The notes beneath the pieces are model-generated. The model did no database searches. It had not been told where the DNA came from and worked only from the letters and a program-made list of their open reading frames with translations. The position numbers and the translations under genes were made by a program. From DATBSL01 sp964561785 (GTDB lineage Bacteria; Acidobacteriota; Vicinamibacteria; Fen-336): DNA of 64,000 nt. Shown one piece after another: positions 41,136 through 49,565 of the stretch. Position 1 is the first letter of the stretch. Each line of letters opens with the position of its first letter. The DNA is taken from contig CAZLRF010000007.1 in assembly GCA_964561785.1 (NCBI GenBank), positions 50,740 to 114,739 on the forward strand. The letters are read 5' to 3'.

Positions 41136-41602
41136 GTGCCGCGCCGCCCGAGCGCCTCCTCGATCCGCGCGAGGCGCTCCCGCAGCTCCTCGAGGGCCCG
41201 GTCACGGGCGTTCCCGCCCCGGGTCGCCTCCTCGAGCACGAGGTCGACGCGCTCGACGACGTCGCGCACGTGGGCCACGAGCGCCGCCTCGAGACGCCGG
41301 TGCCGCTCGTCGGCCTCGTCCAGGCGGCGGCCGATCTCCCCGAGCAGGCGGTCGTAGCCCTCGTGGGTCGCGGCGAACCGCTCGCCGAGGTACTCGAGGA
41401 TGCGGTTGTCGAGCTCGACCTGCCGCGCGTTGAACTCGCGCTGCGCGGCGAAGCGGGGAGCGAGCAGGCGGTCGAGGAGCCGGCGGAGGGCGCCCCACGG
41501 CCCCCGGGGCGGCGCGGGCTCCGCCGGCCACGCCGCGTTCACCGCCGCCCCGTCCGGGGGCGCGGGCAGCGCCGCCCGCCCGTGCGTCGTCCTGTCGCTC
41601 AC
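41132..41602 (-). CDS. Coiled-coil protein of unknown function
   Basis: A 156-residue protein from the GTG at 41600-41602, chosen because GGGATGG lies at the right distance; longer in-frame starts at 41632 and 41680 fall on or upstream of the promoter. Residues about 50-150 form a long heptad-rich helix (RILEYLGERFAATHEGYDRLLGEIGRRLDE and on). It may scaffold or size-regulate the glycosyltransferases; the neighbouring methyltransferase on the other strand also has a long helical N-terminus. It heads the 41602-38657 minus-strand subcluster. Confidence 0.6.
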   Translation of the reverse strand: MSDRTTHGRAALPAPPDGAAVNAAWPAEPAPPRGPWGALRRLLDRLLAPRFAAQREFNARQVELDNRILEYLGERFAATHEGYDRLLGEIGRRLDEADERHRRLEAALVAHVRDVVERVDLVLEEATRGGNARDRALEELRERLARIEEALGRRGT

Positions 41603-41630
41603 CGTGACGCCATCCCGAGAAGCCTCCCGC

Positions 41631-41636
41631 ATTCTA
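41631..41636 (-). promoter_or_regulatory. -10 box for the coiled-coil/GT4 subcluster
   Basis: On the minus strand this reads TAGAAT, about 28 bases before the GTG at 41602. It lies in a 67-base divergent gap with the opposing box at 41659-41664. No clear -35 box is seen. Confidence 0.4.
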
Positions 41637-41658
41637 CCCGCCCGCTGGGAGCGGACGT

Positions 41659-41664
41659 TACAAT
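41659..41664 (+). promoter_or_regulatory. -10 box for the methyltransferase at 41670
   Basis: TACAAT is only 5 bases before the GTG start, so transcription would begin at about the first base of the start codon (leaderless mRNA). No TTG-type -35 box is found. Confidence 0.45.
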
Positions 41665-41669
41665 CCGGC

Positions 41670-42962
41670 GTGGCCGACACCCCGCAGGACCGCGTCGCGG
41701 AGCCGCACCGCCGCCGTCTCGCCGAGGAGGAGCAGGCCTACGCCGAGGCCCTCGCCGCCCTCGACCACCTCGCGTCCTTCGCGCTGCCCGAGGAGGACGC
41801 GCCGGCGGTCCGCGCGGAGCTCGAGCAGCTCAACGCGCTGTGGCCCTCGCCGGCGCGCCCCGCGGGGGGCGGATGGTCGGGGGCCCTGCGGGCGCGGGCG
41901 TGGGAAGCGCTCGGCCCGGTGGTGGAGCGCCAGGAGCGCTTCAACGCCGCCCTCGTCCGCCTGCTCAACACGCACCTCGAGCGCACCGCCGCCTTCCACG
42001 CGCGCCTGAGGGAGCTCGCCGGCGCGCTCGTGGCCTGGGCCCAGCGCGTGGAGCCGGCCGTCGACGCGCGCGACGCGGCGCGCCTGGCCGCCGCGCCCAC
42101 CGAGGCCCACGCCGTGCTCGAGGCGTTCGCGCGGCGGCTCGACGAGATCGGCGACCGGGTGGAGGGGCTGCTCGCCCTGCGCGACCGCGTGGAGGCGGTC
42201 TCGGAGGAGGTCCGCGCGGTGCGGGGGAGCCTCGTCGCAGGAGCGCCGCCCCCCGCCCTCGCGCGCGCGGCCGAGGCCGCGGCCGAGGCCTCCGCCTACA
42301 CCGCGTTCGAGAACCGCTTCCGCGGCAGCCGGGACGAGATCCGCGCCCGCCAGGAGTCCTATGCCGAGCTCTTCGCCGGGCTCTCCCCCGTGGCGGACCT
42401 CGGCTGCGGGCGCGGGGAGTTTCTGGCCCTGCTGCGCGAACGCGGCGTGGCCGCCCGGGGGGTCGAGACCAACGCGAACGTGGTCCGCGAGTGCCGCGAG
42501 AAGGGCCTCGACGTGGTCGAGGGCGACCTCGTGGCGTTCCTGCGCGCCCAGCCGGACGCCGCGCTCGGGGGCGTCTTCGCCGCCCAGGTCGTGGAGCACC
42601 TCCCTCCCCCCGTGCTCGCCGCGCTCCTGGGGGAGGCCCACCGGGTCCTGCGGCGGGGAGGGCTCCTCGTCCTCGAGACCGTGAACGCCGCCTCCGCCCT
42701 CGCCTTCCTCGAGGTCTACGTCCGGGACCTGACCCACGAGCGGCCGCTCCACCCCGAGACGCTGCGCTTCCTCGTCGCCGCCGCCGGCTTCTCGGAGGTC
42801 CGCGTCGAGATGCGCTCCCCGGTCGCGGACGACGTGCGCCTCGCGCTGCTCCCGAGCGGCGCCCTGCCCCCCCCGGCGACGCGGGTCCTCAACGAGAACG
42901 CGGAGCGCCTGAACGCGCTGCTCTTCGCCCCGCTCGACTACGCGGTGCTCGCCCGCCGCTGA
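41670..42962 (+). CDS. Class I SAM-dependent methyltransferase with long helical N-terminus
   Basis: A 430-residue protein. Residues 1-210 are helical and Arg/Ala/Glu-rich with no known domain. Residues about 225-400 are a class I methyltransferase with motif I VADLGCGRGEFLALL, GVETNANVV, FAAQVVEHLPP and RVLRRGGLLVLETVNA. This layout occurs in methyltransferases that cap or terminate polysaccharide chains, where coiled coils measure chain length; that role is inference here. It is the only plus-strand gene within the polysaccharide locus and overlaps the convergent methyltransferase by 25 bases. Confidence 0.85.
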   Translation: MADTPQDRVAEPHRRRLAEEEQAYAEALAALDHLASFALPEEDAPAVRAELEQLNALWPSPARPAGGGWSGALRARAWEALGPVVERQERFNAALVRLLNTHLERTAAFHARLRELAGALVAWAQRVEPAVDARDAARLAAAPTEAHAVLEAFARRLDEIGDRVEGLLALRDRVEAVSEEVRAVRGSLVAGAPPPALARAAEAAAEASAYTAFENRFRGSRDEIRARQESYAELFAGLSPVADLGCGRGEFLALLRERGVAARGVETNANVVRECREKGLDVVEGDLVAFLRAQPDAALGGVFAAQVVEHLPPPVLAALLGEAHRVLRRGGLLVLETVNAASALAFLEVYVRDLTHERPLHPETLRFLVAAAGFSEVRVEMRSPVADDVRLALLPSGALPPPATRVLNENAERLNALLFAPLDYAVLARR

Positions 42963-43705
42963 GCGGGCGCGGGGCGTCGGGCGAGGGCGACGACGCTCGC
43001 CCCGACCGGGAAGCGGACCCCGCGGCGCACGAGAGCGGCCTCCGCGAGGAGCGCACGCCGGAAGGCCCACTCGAGGGGCGGGGGGAGGAAGCCCACGTCC
43101 GAGCCCTCGCGGTCCAGGAGGCGGTCCATCGTCCGGCGCGCGAGCAGCAGCGGGACGAGCAGCGCGTTGCAGTAGGTGGCGCGTTCGACGCGCAGGCCGG
43201 ACGAGACGAGCAGCTCGACGAGCTCCCCGCGCGTGTAGCGGTGGCGCGACTGCACCTCGACGTCGTGGGCGCCCCACAGCGCGCGCAGCGCGGGCACGCG
43301 GACGAGAACGACACCTCCCGGGCGCACCACCCGCGCCATCTCCTCGACGGCCGCGCGGTCGTCGGTGACCCACGCGTGGTAGAGCACGTCGAACGAGGTC
43401 ACGGCGTCGAAGGCGGCGTCGGGGAACGGCAGCGCGAGCAGGCTCGCGCGCACCGCGCGCACCCCCCGCTCGCGGCAGAAGGCGAGGGCCTGCGGGGCGA
43501 GGTCGACCCCGACCGCCCGGCCGAGCGCGGCGAGGACGAGGAGATTCATCCCGGTCCCGCACCCCGCGTCGAGGAGGCGCAGCTCTTGCCGCTCCCGCCC
43601 GGCGAGGGCCGGCTCGAGCAGAGCCGCTGCGATCGCCCGCTGCCCGACGTACCACCACTGGTCTTCCTCCGCCTCGAACATCCGGCGGTACTCCGCCGGC
43701 TTCAC
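42938..43705 (-). CDS. Class I SAM-dependent methyltransferase
   Basis: A 255-residue methyltransferase: MFEAEEDQWWYVGQRAIAAA, then LLDAGCGTGMNLLVLA (motif I), GVDLAPQALAFCRERG, LPFPDAAFDAVTSFDVLYH and EMARVVRPGGVVLVRVP. The N-terminal EDxxWWYxGRR-like segment is typical of methyltransferases in glycan clusters. The GTG start overlaps the epimerase stop (GTGA). Target is probably a sugar or a lipid carrier. Confidence 0.9.
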   Translation of the reverse strand: MKPAEYRRMFEAEEDQWWYVGQRAIAAALLEPALAGRERQELRLLDAGCGTGMNLLVLAALGRAVGVDLAPQALAFCRERGVRAVRASLLALPFPDAAFDAVTSFDVLYHAWVTDDRAAVEEMARVVRPGGVVLVRVPALRALWGAHDVEVQSRHRYTRGELVELLVSSGLRVERATYCNALLVPLLLARRTMDRLLDREGSDVGFLPPPLEWAFRRALLAEAALVRRGVRFPVGASVVALARRPAPAQRRASTA

Positions 43706-44679
43706 GGGCGGCTGGCGTCCGAGGTGACGTGCTCGATCACCCGGTCGAGGATCTCGTCGAGCTGCACCTTCGGCTCGTAGCCGGTCAGCGCCCGCAGCTT
43801 CGAGAGGTCCGGCACCCGGCGGTGCATGTCCTCGAAGCCCGCCTCGTAGGCCCGATCGTAGGGGACGAGCTCGATCGGGCTGCGCGACCCCGCGCGCGCC
43901 ACCACGCGCCGGGCGAGATCGAGGATCGACACCTCCTCGCGGTCGTTGCCGACGTTGAAGACCTCGCCCGTCGCCCGCGGCTCCTCGGCGAGCGCGACGA
44001 GCTGGGAGACGACGTCGCCGACCCAGGTGAAGCAGCGGGTCTGCGTCCCGTCGCCGAAGACGGTGAGCGGGTGGCCGAGCAGCGCCTGCTTGACGAAGCT
44101 CGGGACGACCATGCCGTAGCGGCCGGTCTGGCGCGGGCCCACGGTGTTGAACAGCCGCGCGACGACCACCGGCAGGCGCTTCTCCTTGTGGTAGGCGAGG
44201 GCGAGGAACTCGTCGATCGCCTTGCTGCAGGCGTAGCTCCACCGCCCCTTGGAGGTCGGGCCCAGCACGAGGTCGCCGTCCTCGCGGAACGGGACGCGGT
44301 TCGCCTTGCCGTACACCTCCGAGGTCGAGGTGAGGAGCACCTTCTTGCGCTTCTTGTTCGCGAGCTTCAGCACCATCTCGGTGCCGTGCACGTTCGTCTC
44401 GATCGTGCGGACCGGGCTCTCGACGATGAGGCGCACGCCGACCGCGGCCGCGAGGTGGAAGACCACGTCCGCGCGGTCCACGAGCTCCGCGAGCACGGGC
44501 TCGTTGAGCACGGTGTCGACCGTGTAGTGGAAGCGGGGGCTCGCCTTGAGGTGCTCGATGTTCTCGATCGAGCCGGTCGAGAGATCGTCGATCACGTGGA
44601 CCTCGTCGCCGCGCGCGACGAGCGCCTCCGCGAGGTGGCTTCCCACGAAACCCGCGCCGCCGGTGATGAGGGCCTTCAT
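43702..44679 (-). CDS. NAD-dependent nucleotide-sugar epimerase/dehydratase
   Basis: A 325-residue extended SDR enzyme with the NAD loop TGGAGFVGSHLAEAL, active-site TSTSEVYG and YACSK, and RLFNTVGPRQTGRYGMVVPSFV with GDGTQTRCFTWVGDVV. It is closest to UDP-glucuronate decarboxylase/dTDP-glucose dehydratase-like enzymes by motif, but exact substrate is uncertain. It overlaps the NeuB-like gene and the methyltransferase gene by four bases on either side. Confidence 0.9.
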   Translation of the reverse strand: MKALITGGAGFVGSHLAEALVARGDEVHVIDDLSTGSIENIEHLKASPRFHYTVDTVLNEPVLAELVDRADVVFHLAAAVGVRLIVESPVRTIETNVHGTEMVLKLANKKRKKVLLTSTSEVYGKANRVPFREDGDLVLGPTSKGRWSYACSKAIDEFLALAYHKEKRLPVVVARLFNTVGPRQTGRYGMVVPSFVKQALLGHPLTVFGDGTQTRCFTWVGDVVSQLVALAEEPRATGEVFNVGNDREEVSILDLARRVVARAGSRSPIELVPYDRAYEAGFEDMHRRVPDLSKLRALTGYEPKVQLDEILDRVIEHVTSDASRP

Positions 44680-45683
44680 TCGAGCATGTCCTCCGTGATC
44701 GTCTCGTCGGCCTGGATCGGGCGGGCGGCCCGCCGGCCGATGACCCGGTGCGCCTCGGCGGGGGCGAGGCCCCGCTCGAAGCGGCCGTCGGTGTGCTTGA
44801 ACGAGAGCGTCTCGCGGGTCAGGACGTCGCCGCGGCCGATGAGCGACGCGGCCACGATCGACCGGCCCCGCCGTCGCCCGGCGGGCGCCTCGCCGTCGCC
44901 CCGCGAGCGCTCGGAGAGACGCAGCAGCTCCACCATCCGGTAAAAGTCCTCGGGCGAGAGCGCGGCCGCCCAGTCGCGTCCCCGGCGGCTGCGGTCGAGG
45001 GTGAGCCGCTTCTCGACGAAGTCGGCGCCGTGGGCGGCGGCGAGGGCGGGGGCGAGGAGCGCGAACGCGGAGCCGCCGTCGGTCCCGTCGAGCAGCCCCA
45101 CCGGCACCCGGAAGCGGTCCCGCGTCGGGGCGAGATCTCCGAGGCGCAGCTCCTCCGGGGCGGCGGGGGCGGTGGCGGGGCCGAGGAGGAGGGCGGGCGA
45201 GCCCCCCGCCGCGTCGAGCGCCTCGCGCACCTGCGCGTCCGCGGCCCCCCCCGCCCCGAGGAGCAGCGGCCGGCCGGCCTCGGCCAGGGCCCGCAGCAGG
45301 TCGGGGTGGTCGAGGTCGGAGGGGTGGGTCTGGTAGCCGTCGACGCCGGCCTCGGCGGCGAGGTCCCGGCCCGCGAGGTCGTAGACCTCGGCCACGACCG
45401 CCAGCCCCGACGCCCGGGCGGCGGCGAGCACCTTGCGCCACTCGCGCTCGCCGAGCTCCGCCTGCTCCATCTCGCGACGCTCCGGGTGGCGGCGGGCGAG
45501 CAGGTCCGCCGTGCGGTAGACGGGGAAGACGATGGCGTCCGCCCCCGCCTGGAAGGCAGCCTCGATGAGGCGCAGCGCGGCGTCGGCCTCGCCCTCGTGG
45601 GCCGTGCCCACGTGGGCGGCGATGAGGCAGGGCTGCCCTTCGCCGAGCGAGCGGCTGCCGAGGGAGAGGCTGGCCGTCTTCAT
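44676..45683 (-). CDS. NeuB (sialate synthase)-like protein with SAF domain but without the catalytic residues
   Basis: A 335-residue protein aligning with N-acylneuraminate synthases: an N-terminal TIM barrel (about 15-245) and a C-terminal antifreeze-like SAF domain (about 270-335; SLIGRGDVLTRETLSFKHTDG). However, positions that bind PEP and metal in NeuB are changed: the Lys and Gln of the KxQ motif are Val52 and Pro54, the later Lys is Gln118, and the two metal His positions are Leu167 and Gly200. It is unlikely to be a normal synthase. It overlaps both neighbours by four bases, so the product is made along with the pathway enzymes. Confidence 0.75.
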   Translation of the reverse strand: MKTASLSLGSRSLGEGQPCLIAAHVGTAHEGEADAALRLIEAAFQAGADAIVFPVYRTADLLARRHPERREMEQAELGEREWRKVLAAARASGLAVVAEVYDLAGRDLAAEAGVDGYQTHPSDLDHPDLLRALAEAGRPLLLGAGGAADAQVREALDAAGGSPALLLGPATAPAAPEELRLGDLAPTRDRFRVPVGLLDGTDGGSAFALLAPALAAAHGADFVEKRLTLDRSRRGRDWAAALSPEDFYRMVELLRLSERSRGDGEAPAGRRRGRSIVAASLIGRGDVLTRETLSFKHTDGRFERGLAPAEAHRVIGRRAARPIQADETITEDMLE

Positions 45684-46798
45684 CGGGCCTCCACCCTACC
45701 ATGCGCGGCCTCGCGCAGCCGAGCCACGACGAGGGCGGGGTCGCTCCCCGGCGCCCACGCGAGGGCGGCTGCGGGTTGGGGCCCGCCGTCCGCGCGGAAC
45801 GGCTCCGCCGCCGCCTCCTCGTCCCGCAGGAGGACGACCGCGGGCACGTCGGCCACGGTCGCCGCGTGCACGAGGGTCCGCCGCTCGTCCGTGTCCCGCA
45901 CGTCGACGAGGAGGGCGCAGGGCCGCCAGGACGAGAGGAGCTCCACCGCGGACTCCAGCCGGCGCACGGCCCGCGGGAGGCGGCCCTCGAGGAGGACGGG
46001 CAGATCGCGTGCGGCGAGGTCCGCGAAGCGCACCCCGCGGTGGACGTACGAGTCGGCGAGGCCCGGCGTGCCGCGGAGCCTCCTCGAGCACTCGCGCAGC
46101 CGGCTCCCGGCCTCGGCGAGCGCGCCGAGCACGCGCCGGGTCTCGAAGCGCGGGAGCTCCGCCAGGGTGGCGCCGAGCACGGCTCGCCACAGGCCGTCCG
46201 CGGCCGCGGCGGCGAGCGGACAGAGCGCGCCGAGCGCCGCCTCGTCGTCGGCGACGACGAGGACCGCCGGCTCCGCCCCGGTCCGTCCCGCGAGCGGGCT
46301 CGGAGGCGGTGGGGCCGAGCCGGGCGCGAGGAGCCGCTCCAGCAGGCCGCTCGCTCCCCGCGGGGTCCCGGGCTCGTCCACACGGAGCGCGCGGGCCTTC
46401 GCGCGCTCCGGGCCGTGGTAGAGGACCCCGCGGAGGGTCGACGCGCGGGCGAGGAGGAGGGCGTCGGCCGGCGGCAGATGGGCCGCGTCCACCTCGGTCG
46501 CGCCGGTCCGCTCGAGCAGCTGCAGGGCGATCTCGATGATGCGCGCGCAGCGGGGTCCGGCCGTCTCTTCGCGCAGGAAGGACTCGGCGCACCACAGCAG
46601 CGACGCGCCGCGCCAGGCGACGAGATCGCGGAAGCTGCGGCCGTCCGAGATCGGCACCCGCGCCCACACCCGCGCCCACGCCCGGGCGGCGGCGTCCGCG
46701 CCGCGGGTCCCCTCCGCGCCCAGCACGTCCTCGACCGTCCGGAAGCTCACCCCCTCGCGGCGGAGAACGCTCACGGGGGCCCCGGGCCAGGCGACCAC
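45680..46798 (-). CDS. Protein of unknown function in polysaccharide locus, possibly GT-B-like; start uncertain
   Basis: At least 372 residues from the GTG at 46796-46798. I do not recognise the family. Segments such as SFRDLVAWRGASLLWCAESFL, RIIEIALQLLERTGATEV and CALLVDVRDTDERRTLVHAATVADVPAVVLL resemble the N-terminal half of GT-B or CDP-glycerol-type transferases that end in a QHG box, but no such box follows. The open frame continues upstream to beyond 46875 with protein-like sequence (RGRLAVWGGGPAAAARRWQ) but no ATG, GTG or TTG, so the true N-terminus may be longer or the upstream gene may be frameshifted. It overlaps the NeuB-like gene by four bases. Confidence 0.6.
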   Translation of the reverse strand: MVAWPGAPVSVLRREGVSFRTVEDVLGAEGTRGADAAARAWARVWARVPISDGRSFRDLVAWRGASLLWCAESFLREETAGPRCARIIEIALQLLERTGATEVDAAHLPPADALLLARASTLRGVLYHGPERAKARALRVDEPGTPRGASGLLERLLAPGSAPPPPSPLAGRTGAEPAVLVVADDEAALGALCPLAAAAADGLWRAVLGATLAELPRFETRRVLGALAEAGSRLRECSRRLRGTPGLADSYVHRGVRFADLAARDLPVLLEGRLPRAVRRLESAVELLSSWRPCALLVDVRDTDERRTLVHAATVADVPAVVLLRDEEAAAEPFRADGGPQPAAALAWAPGSDPALVVARLREAAHGRVEAR

Positions 46799-46874
46799 CT
46801 GCGCCCCCTCGAGCTGCCACCGCCGGGCGGCGGCGGCCGGGCCGCCGCCCCAGACCGCGAGCCGCCCGCGCGTT

Positions 46875-47642
46875 TCAGGCGTGGTCGTGTCCCCGGGTGC
46901 GCCGGCGCGGCGTCCAGCCGTAGCGGAAGCGCAGCAGCGCGAAGTTGACGAGGGCCATGTAGATCTCCTCGAAGGAGAGCTTCGAGGCCTCCCGCGCCCG
47001 GTTCCTGAAGTGGATCGGCACCTCGCCCAGCCGGAAGCCGTGGACCCAGGCCTGGTAGGCCATCTCCCCGTGGACGACGTAGCCGCGGATCCGGATCCGG
47101 TCGAACTCCGTCTCCTCGAGGACCGCGCGCCGGTAGGCGCGGTAGCCGCTCGTCGTGTCGCGGATGGGCACGCCCGCCACGAGGGCGACGTAGTGGTTGG
47201 CGAGCCTCGAGAGCAGCGGCCGCCAGAAGCCCCACTCCGACGACCCCCCGCCCGGGACGTAGCGCGAGCCCACCACCATGTCGCACTCGCCGAGCCGGGC
47301 GAGCAGCCGCGGCAGCTCGCGGGGGTGGTGCGAGAAGTCCGCGTCCATCTCGACGAACGAACGGTAGCCGCGGGGGTCGGCGAGGCCGCGCTTGAACGCG
47401 GCGATCACCGCGGCGCCCCGCCCCCCCTTCTCCGCGCGCAGGAGGAGCTCCACGCGCCCCGGGTGCGAGGCGGCGAGCGCGCGCACCGCGTCCGCGGTGC
47501 CGTCCGGGCTGCCGTCGTCGGCCACCCACACGTCGATCGTGTCCGCGAGGGCGAGCAGCTCCTCCACGAGGGGGCGGATGTTCTCCCGCTCGTTGTAGGT
47601 CGGGACGACGACGAGCGTCCTCTCCGTGCCGGACACGCTCAC
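46875..47642 (-). CDS. Polyprenyl/dolichyl-phosphate mannosyltransferase-type GT2
   Basis: A 255-residue GT2 of the DPM1 type: TLVVVPTYNERENIRPLVEEL, DVWVADDGSPDGTADAV, FVEMDADFSHHPRELP, DMVVGSRYVPGG, RDTTSGYRAYRRAVLE and the GEVPIHFRNRAREASKLS signature. It should transfer a hexose from GDP- or UDP-sugar to polyprenyl phosphate. It lacks the GtrA-like membrane domain of some homologues. The GTG start overlaps the fusion gene's stop (GTGA). Confidence 0.92.
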   Translation of the reverse strand: MSVSGTERTLVVVPTYNERENIRPLVEELLALADTIDVWVADDGSPDGTADAVRALAASHPGRVELLLRAEKGGRGAAVIAAFKRGLADPRGYRSFVEMDADFSHHPRELPRLLARLGECDMVVGSRYVPGGGSSEWGFWRPLLSRLANHYVALVAGVPIRDTTSGYRAYRRAVLEETEFDRIRIRGYVVHGEMAYQAWVHGFRLGEVPIHFRNRAREASKLSFEEIYMALVNFALLRFRYGWTPRRRTRGHDHA

Positions 47643-49558
47643 TGCCGGAAGGTCCGCAGCGTCTCGAGGTAGTGCTCGGGAAGCCCGATGTCGAAGCGCA
47701 TCCCCTGCACGAGGAGGCCGTGGAAGCCGTCCTCCTGGCGCAGCCGGTCGAGGGCCGAGGTGAGCTGGAACTCGCCCCGCTCGCGGACGTTGTGCCGGAT
47801 GTGCTCCTCGAGATAGGCGAACAGCTGCGGCTTGATCACGTACTGCCCGAAGACCGTGAGGTACTCCCCGTCCGGGAGGCCCGGCACCCGCAGGCTGGCG
47901 CGCGCGTAGTCCGCGGTCGGCTTCTCCGCGAACTCGGTGATGTTGAGGAGCCGCTCCGGCTCGAGCCACACCCCGGTCGCCGCCCCGAACGCCCCGATCT
48001 CGCCCTCCGGGGTGCGCCGCAGGCCGACGACGCTCGTGCCCGACCGCTGGTACGCCTCCACGAGCTGCCGGGCGCAGGAGACGTCGCTCGTCGAGCGGTA
48101 GAGGTGGTCGCCGAGCATGAGCAGGAAGGGCTCCTCCCCGAGTGCTTCGCGGGCGGAGAACACCGCGTGGCCGAAGCCCTCCTGGGCGGCCTGGGTCACG
48201 AAGCTCACCCGCCGGCCGATCTCGAGGATCCGCCGTGCGTAGTCCTGGAAGTGGCGGGGCAGCTTGTTGTAGTTCTCGATCGAGATCTGCTGGTTGAAGA
48301 AGGACTGGAAGTCCGGGAGGTCGCTCTCCTGGACCACGATCACGACCTCCTCGATGCCCGCCTCGAGCGCCTCCTCGACGATGAGGAGGATGGCAGGCTT
48401 GGCGATCCCGTCCCGGTCGACCACCGGGAACAGCTCCTTCTTCGTGGCCTTGCTCGCCGGGAACAGCCGGGTCCCGAAGCCGGCGGCCGGGATGAGCGCC
48501 CGCGTGACGCGGGGGCCGGTGCCGAGGGTGAGGGGCAGGGCGGCGACGCCGAGGTCGCGCTCGAGGATCTCGATCGTCGCCTGCTGGTCGGCCGCGCTGC
48601 GCGCCACGAACTGGGCCGATCCGTCGCCCTGGGAGCCGACGCCCTTGCCGCCGAAGACGTGGGGGCGCAGGGCCTCGTGGGAGAGCACGCGGTGCAGCAC
48701 GGGAGCGGTGAGCTCCTCGGGGCAGGCGGGGGTCGCGTAGCGGTCGAAGAAGGCCTGGGCCTCGACCATGAGCGCGCCCAGACGCTCGGCGTCGCCCGCG
48801 GCGAGGGCCTCCTTGGCCTGGCGGACGACGCGGGCGTTGATCGGTCCGAGCAGCTCCTGGACGCCCCGCTCCACCTCCCCCTCCGCGAAGGGGTACGAGC
48901 GGTTCAGCCGCTTGAGGATCTCGACGGTGTCCTTCCTCGCCTTGAGGTCCACGATGACGAAGTGCAGCTCCTTCGCCGGGCGCACCTCCTCCGTCGAGAG
49001 GCGGTCGCCGTCGAACTCCATGAGGACGGCGCGGTCGCCGAACGCGCAGCCCTGGTCCATGCGGCCGCAGCGGGAGGGCGTCGTGATCTCGCCCTGGTAG
49101 GCGAGCTCCATCTCGCCCCGCACGGTGAGACGCAGGTCGTAGACGCGGTTGAACGCGCGGGCGGTGAGGACGCTGATCGCGGCCGAGGAGGACAGCCCCT
49201 TCTTGATCGGCAGGTCCGTCTTGAAGTTGCGGATGACGAGGCCCCGCACCCGGTAGTTCGTGAGGACCTGGTAGGCGACGCCCGCCGCGTACGAGAAGAA
49301 GCCCCCGCGCTGGGCCTCCTCGAGCAGCGCCTTCGGCTCGAGCGGGATCTCGTGGGGACCCCGCGTCTCTCCCTCCGGGGTCGTCGAGGTGAGCACGAGC
49401 GCGGTCGGGTGGGGCTCGACCTCCGCGTGGATCCCCTGGTTCGTGCCGCAGATGAGGGTGTAGCCCTTCTCGACGTCGGCGTTGATGCGGCGGTAGCCGC
49501 CCGCCCAGTCCGAGTGCTCGCCGAAGAGGCAGATGCGTCCGGGGACGAAGATCCTCAA
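47639..49558 (-). CDS. Fusion of GHMP sugar kinase and UTP-glucose-1-phosphate uridylyltransferase-like domain
   Basis: A 639-residue two-enzyme fusion. Residues 1-345 are a GHMP sugar kinase of the galactokinase/arabinokinase/glucuronokinase type: PGRICLFGEHSDWAGG (5-20), GLSSSAAIS (121-129), CGRMDQ (164-169) and GGKGVGSQGDGSA (303-315). Residues 352-639 are a GalU-like nucleotidyltransferase: IPAAGFGTRLFPASKATKKELFPVVD (the first 20 residues are the signature region), DHLYRS, ITEFAEKP and GEFQLTSALDRL. The expected chemistry is sugar to sugar-1-phosphate to UDP-sugar in one polypeptide. It has a TTG start, follows the dehydrogenase gene by 7 bases, and may feed the glycosyltransferases here. 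Confidence 0.88.
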   Translation of the reverse strand: MRIFVPGRICLFGEHSDWAGGYRRINADVEKGYTLICGTNQGIHAEVEPHPTALVLTSTTPEGETRGPHEIPLEPKALLEEAQRGGFFSYAAGVAYQVLTNYRVRGLVIRNFKTDLPIKKGLSSSAAISVLTARAFNRVYDLRLTVRGEMELAYQGEITTPSRCGRMDQGCAFGDRAVLMEFDGDRLSTEEVRPAKELHFVIVDLKARKDTVEILKRLNRSYPFAEGEVERGVQELLGPINARVVRQAKEALAAGDAERLGALMVEAQAFFDRYATPACPEELTAPVLHRVLSHEALRPHVFGGKGVGSQGDGSAQFVARSAADQQATIEILERDLGVAALPLTLGTGPRVTRALIPAAGFGTRLFPASKATKKELFPVVDRDGIAKPAILLIVEEALEAGIEEVVIVVQESDLPDFQSFFNQQISIENYNKLPRHFQDYARRILEIGRRVSFVTQAAQEGFGHAVFSAREALGEEPFLLMLGDHLYRSTSDVSCARQLVEAYQRSGTSVVGLRRTPEGEIGAFGAATGVWLEPERLLNITEFAEKPTADYARASLRVPGLPDGEYLTVFGQYVIKPQLFAYLEEHIRHNVRERGEFQLTSALDRLRQEDGFHGLLVQGMRFDIGLPEHYLETLRTFRQ

Positions 49559-49565
49559 GCTGCCC

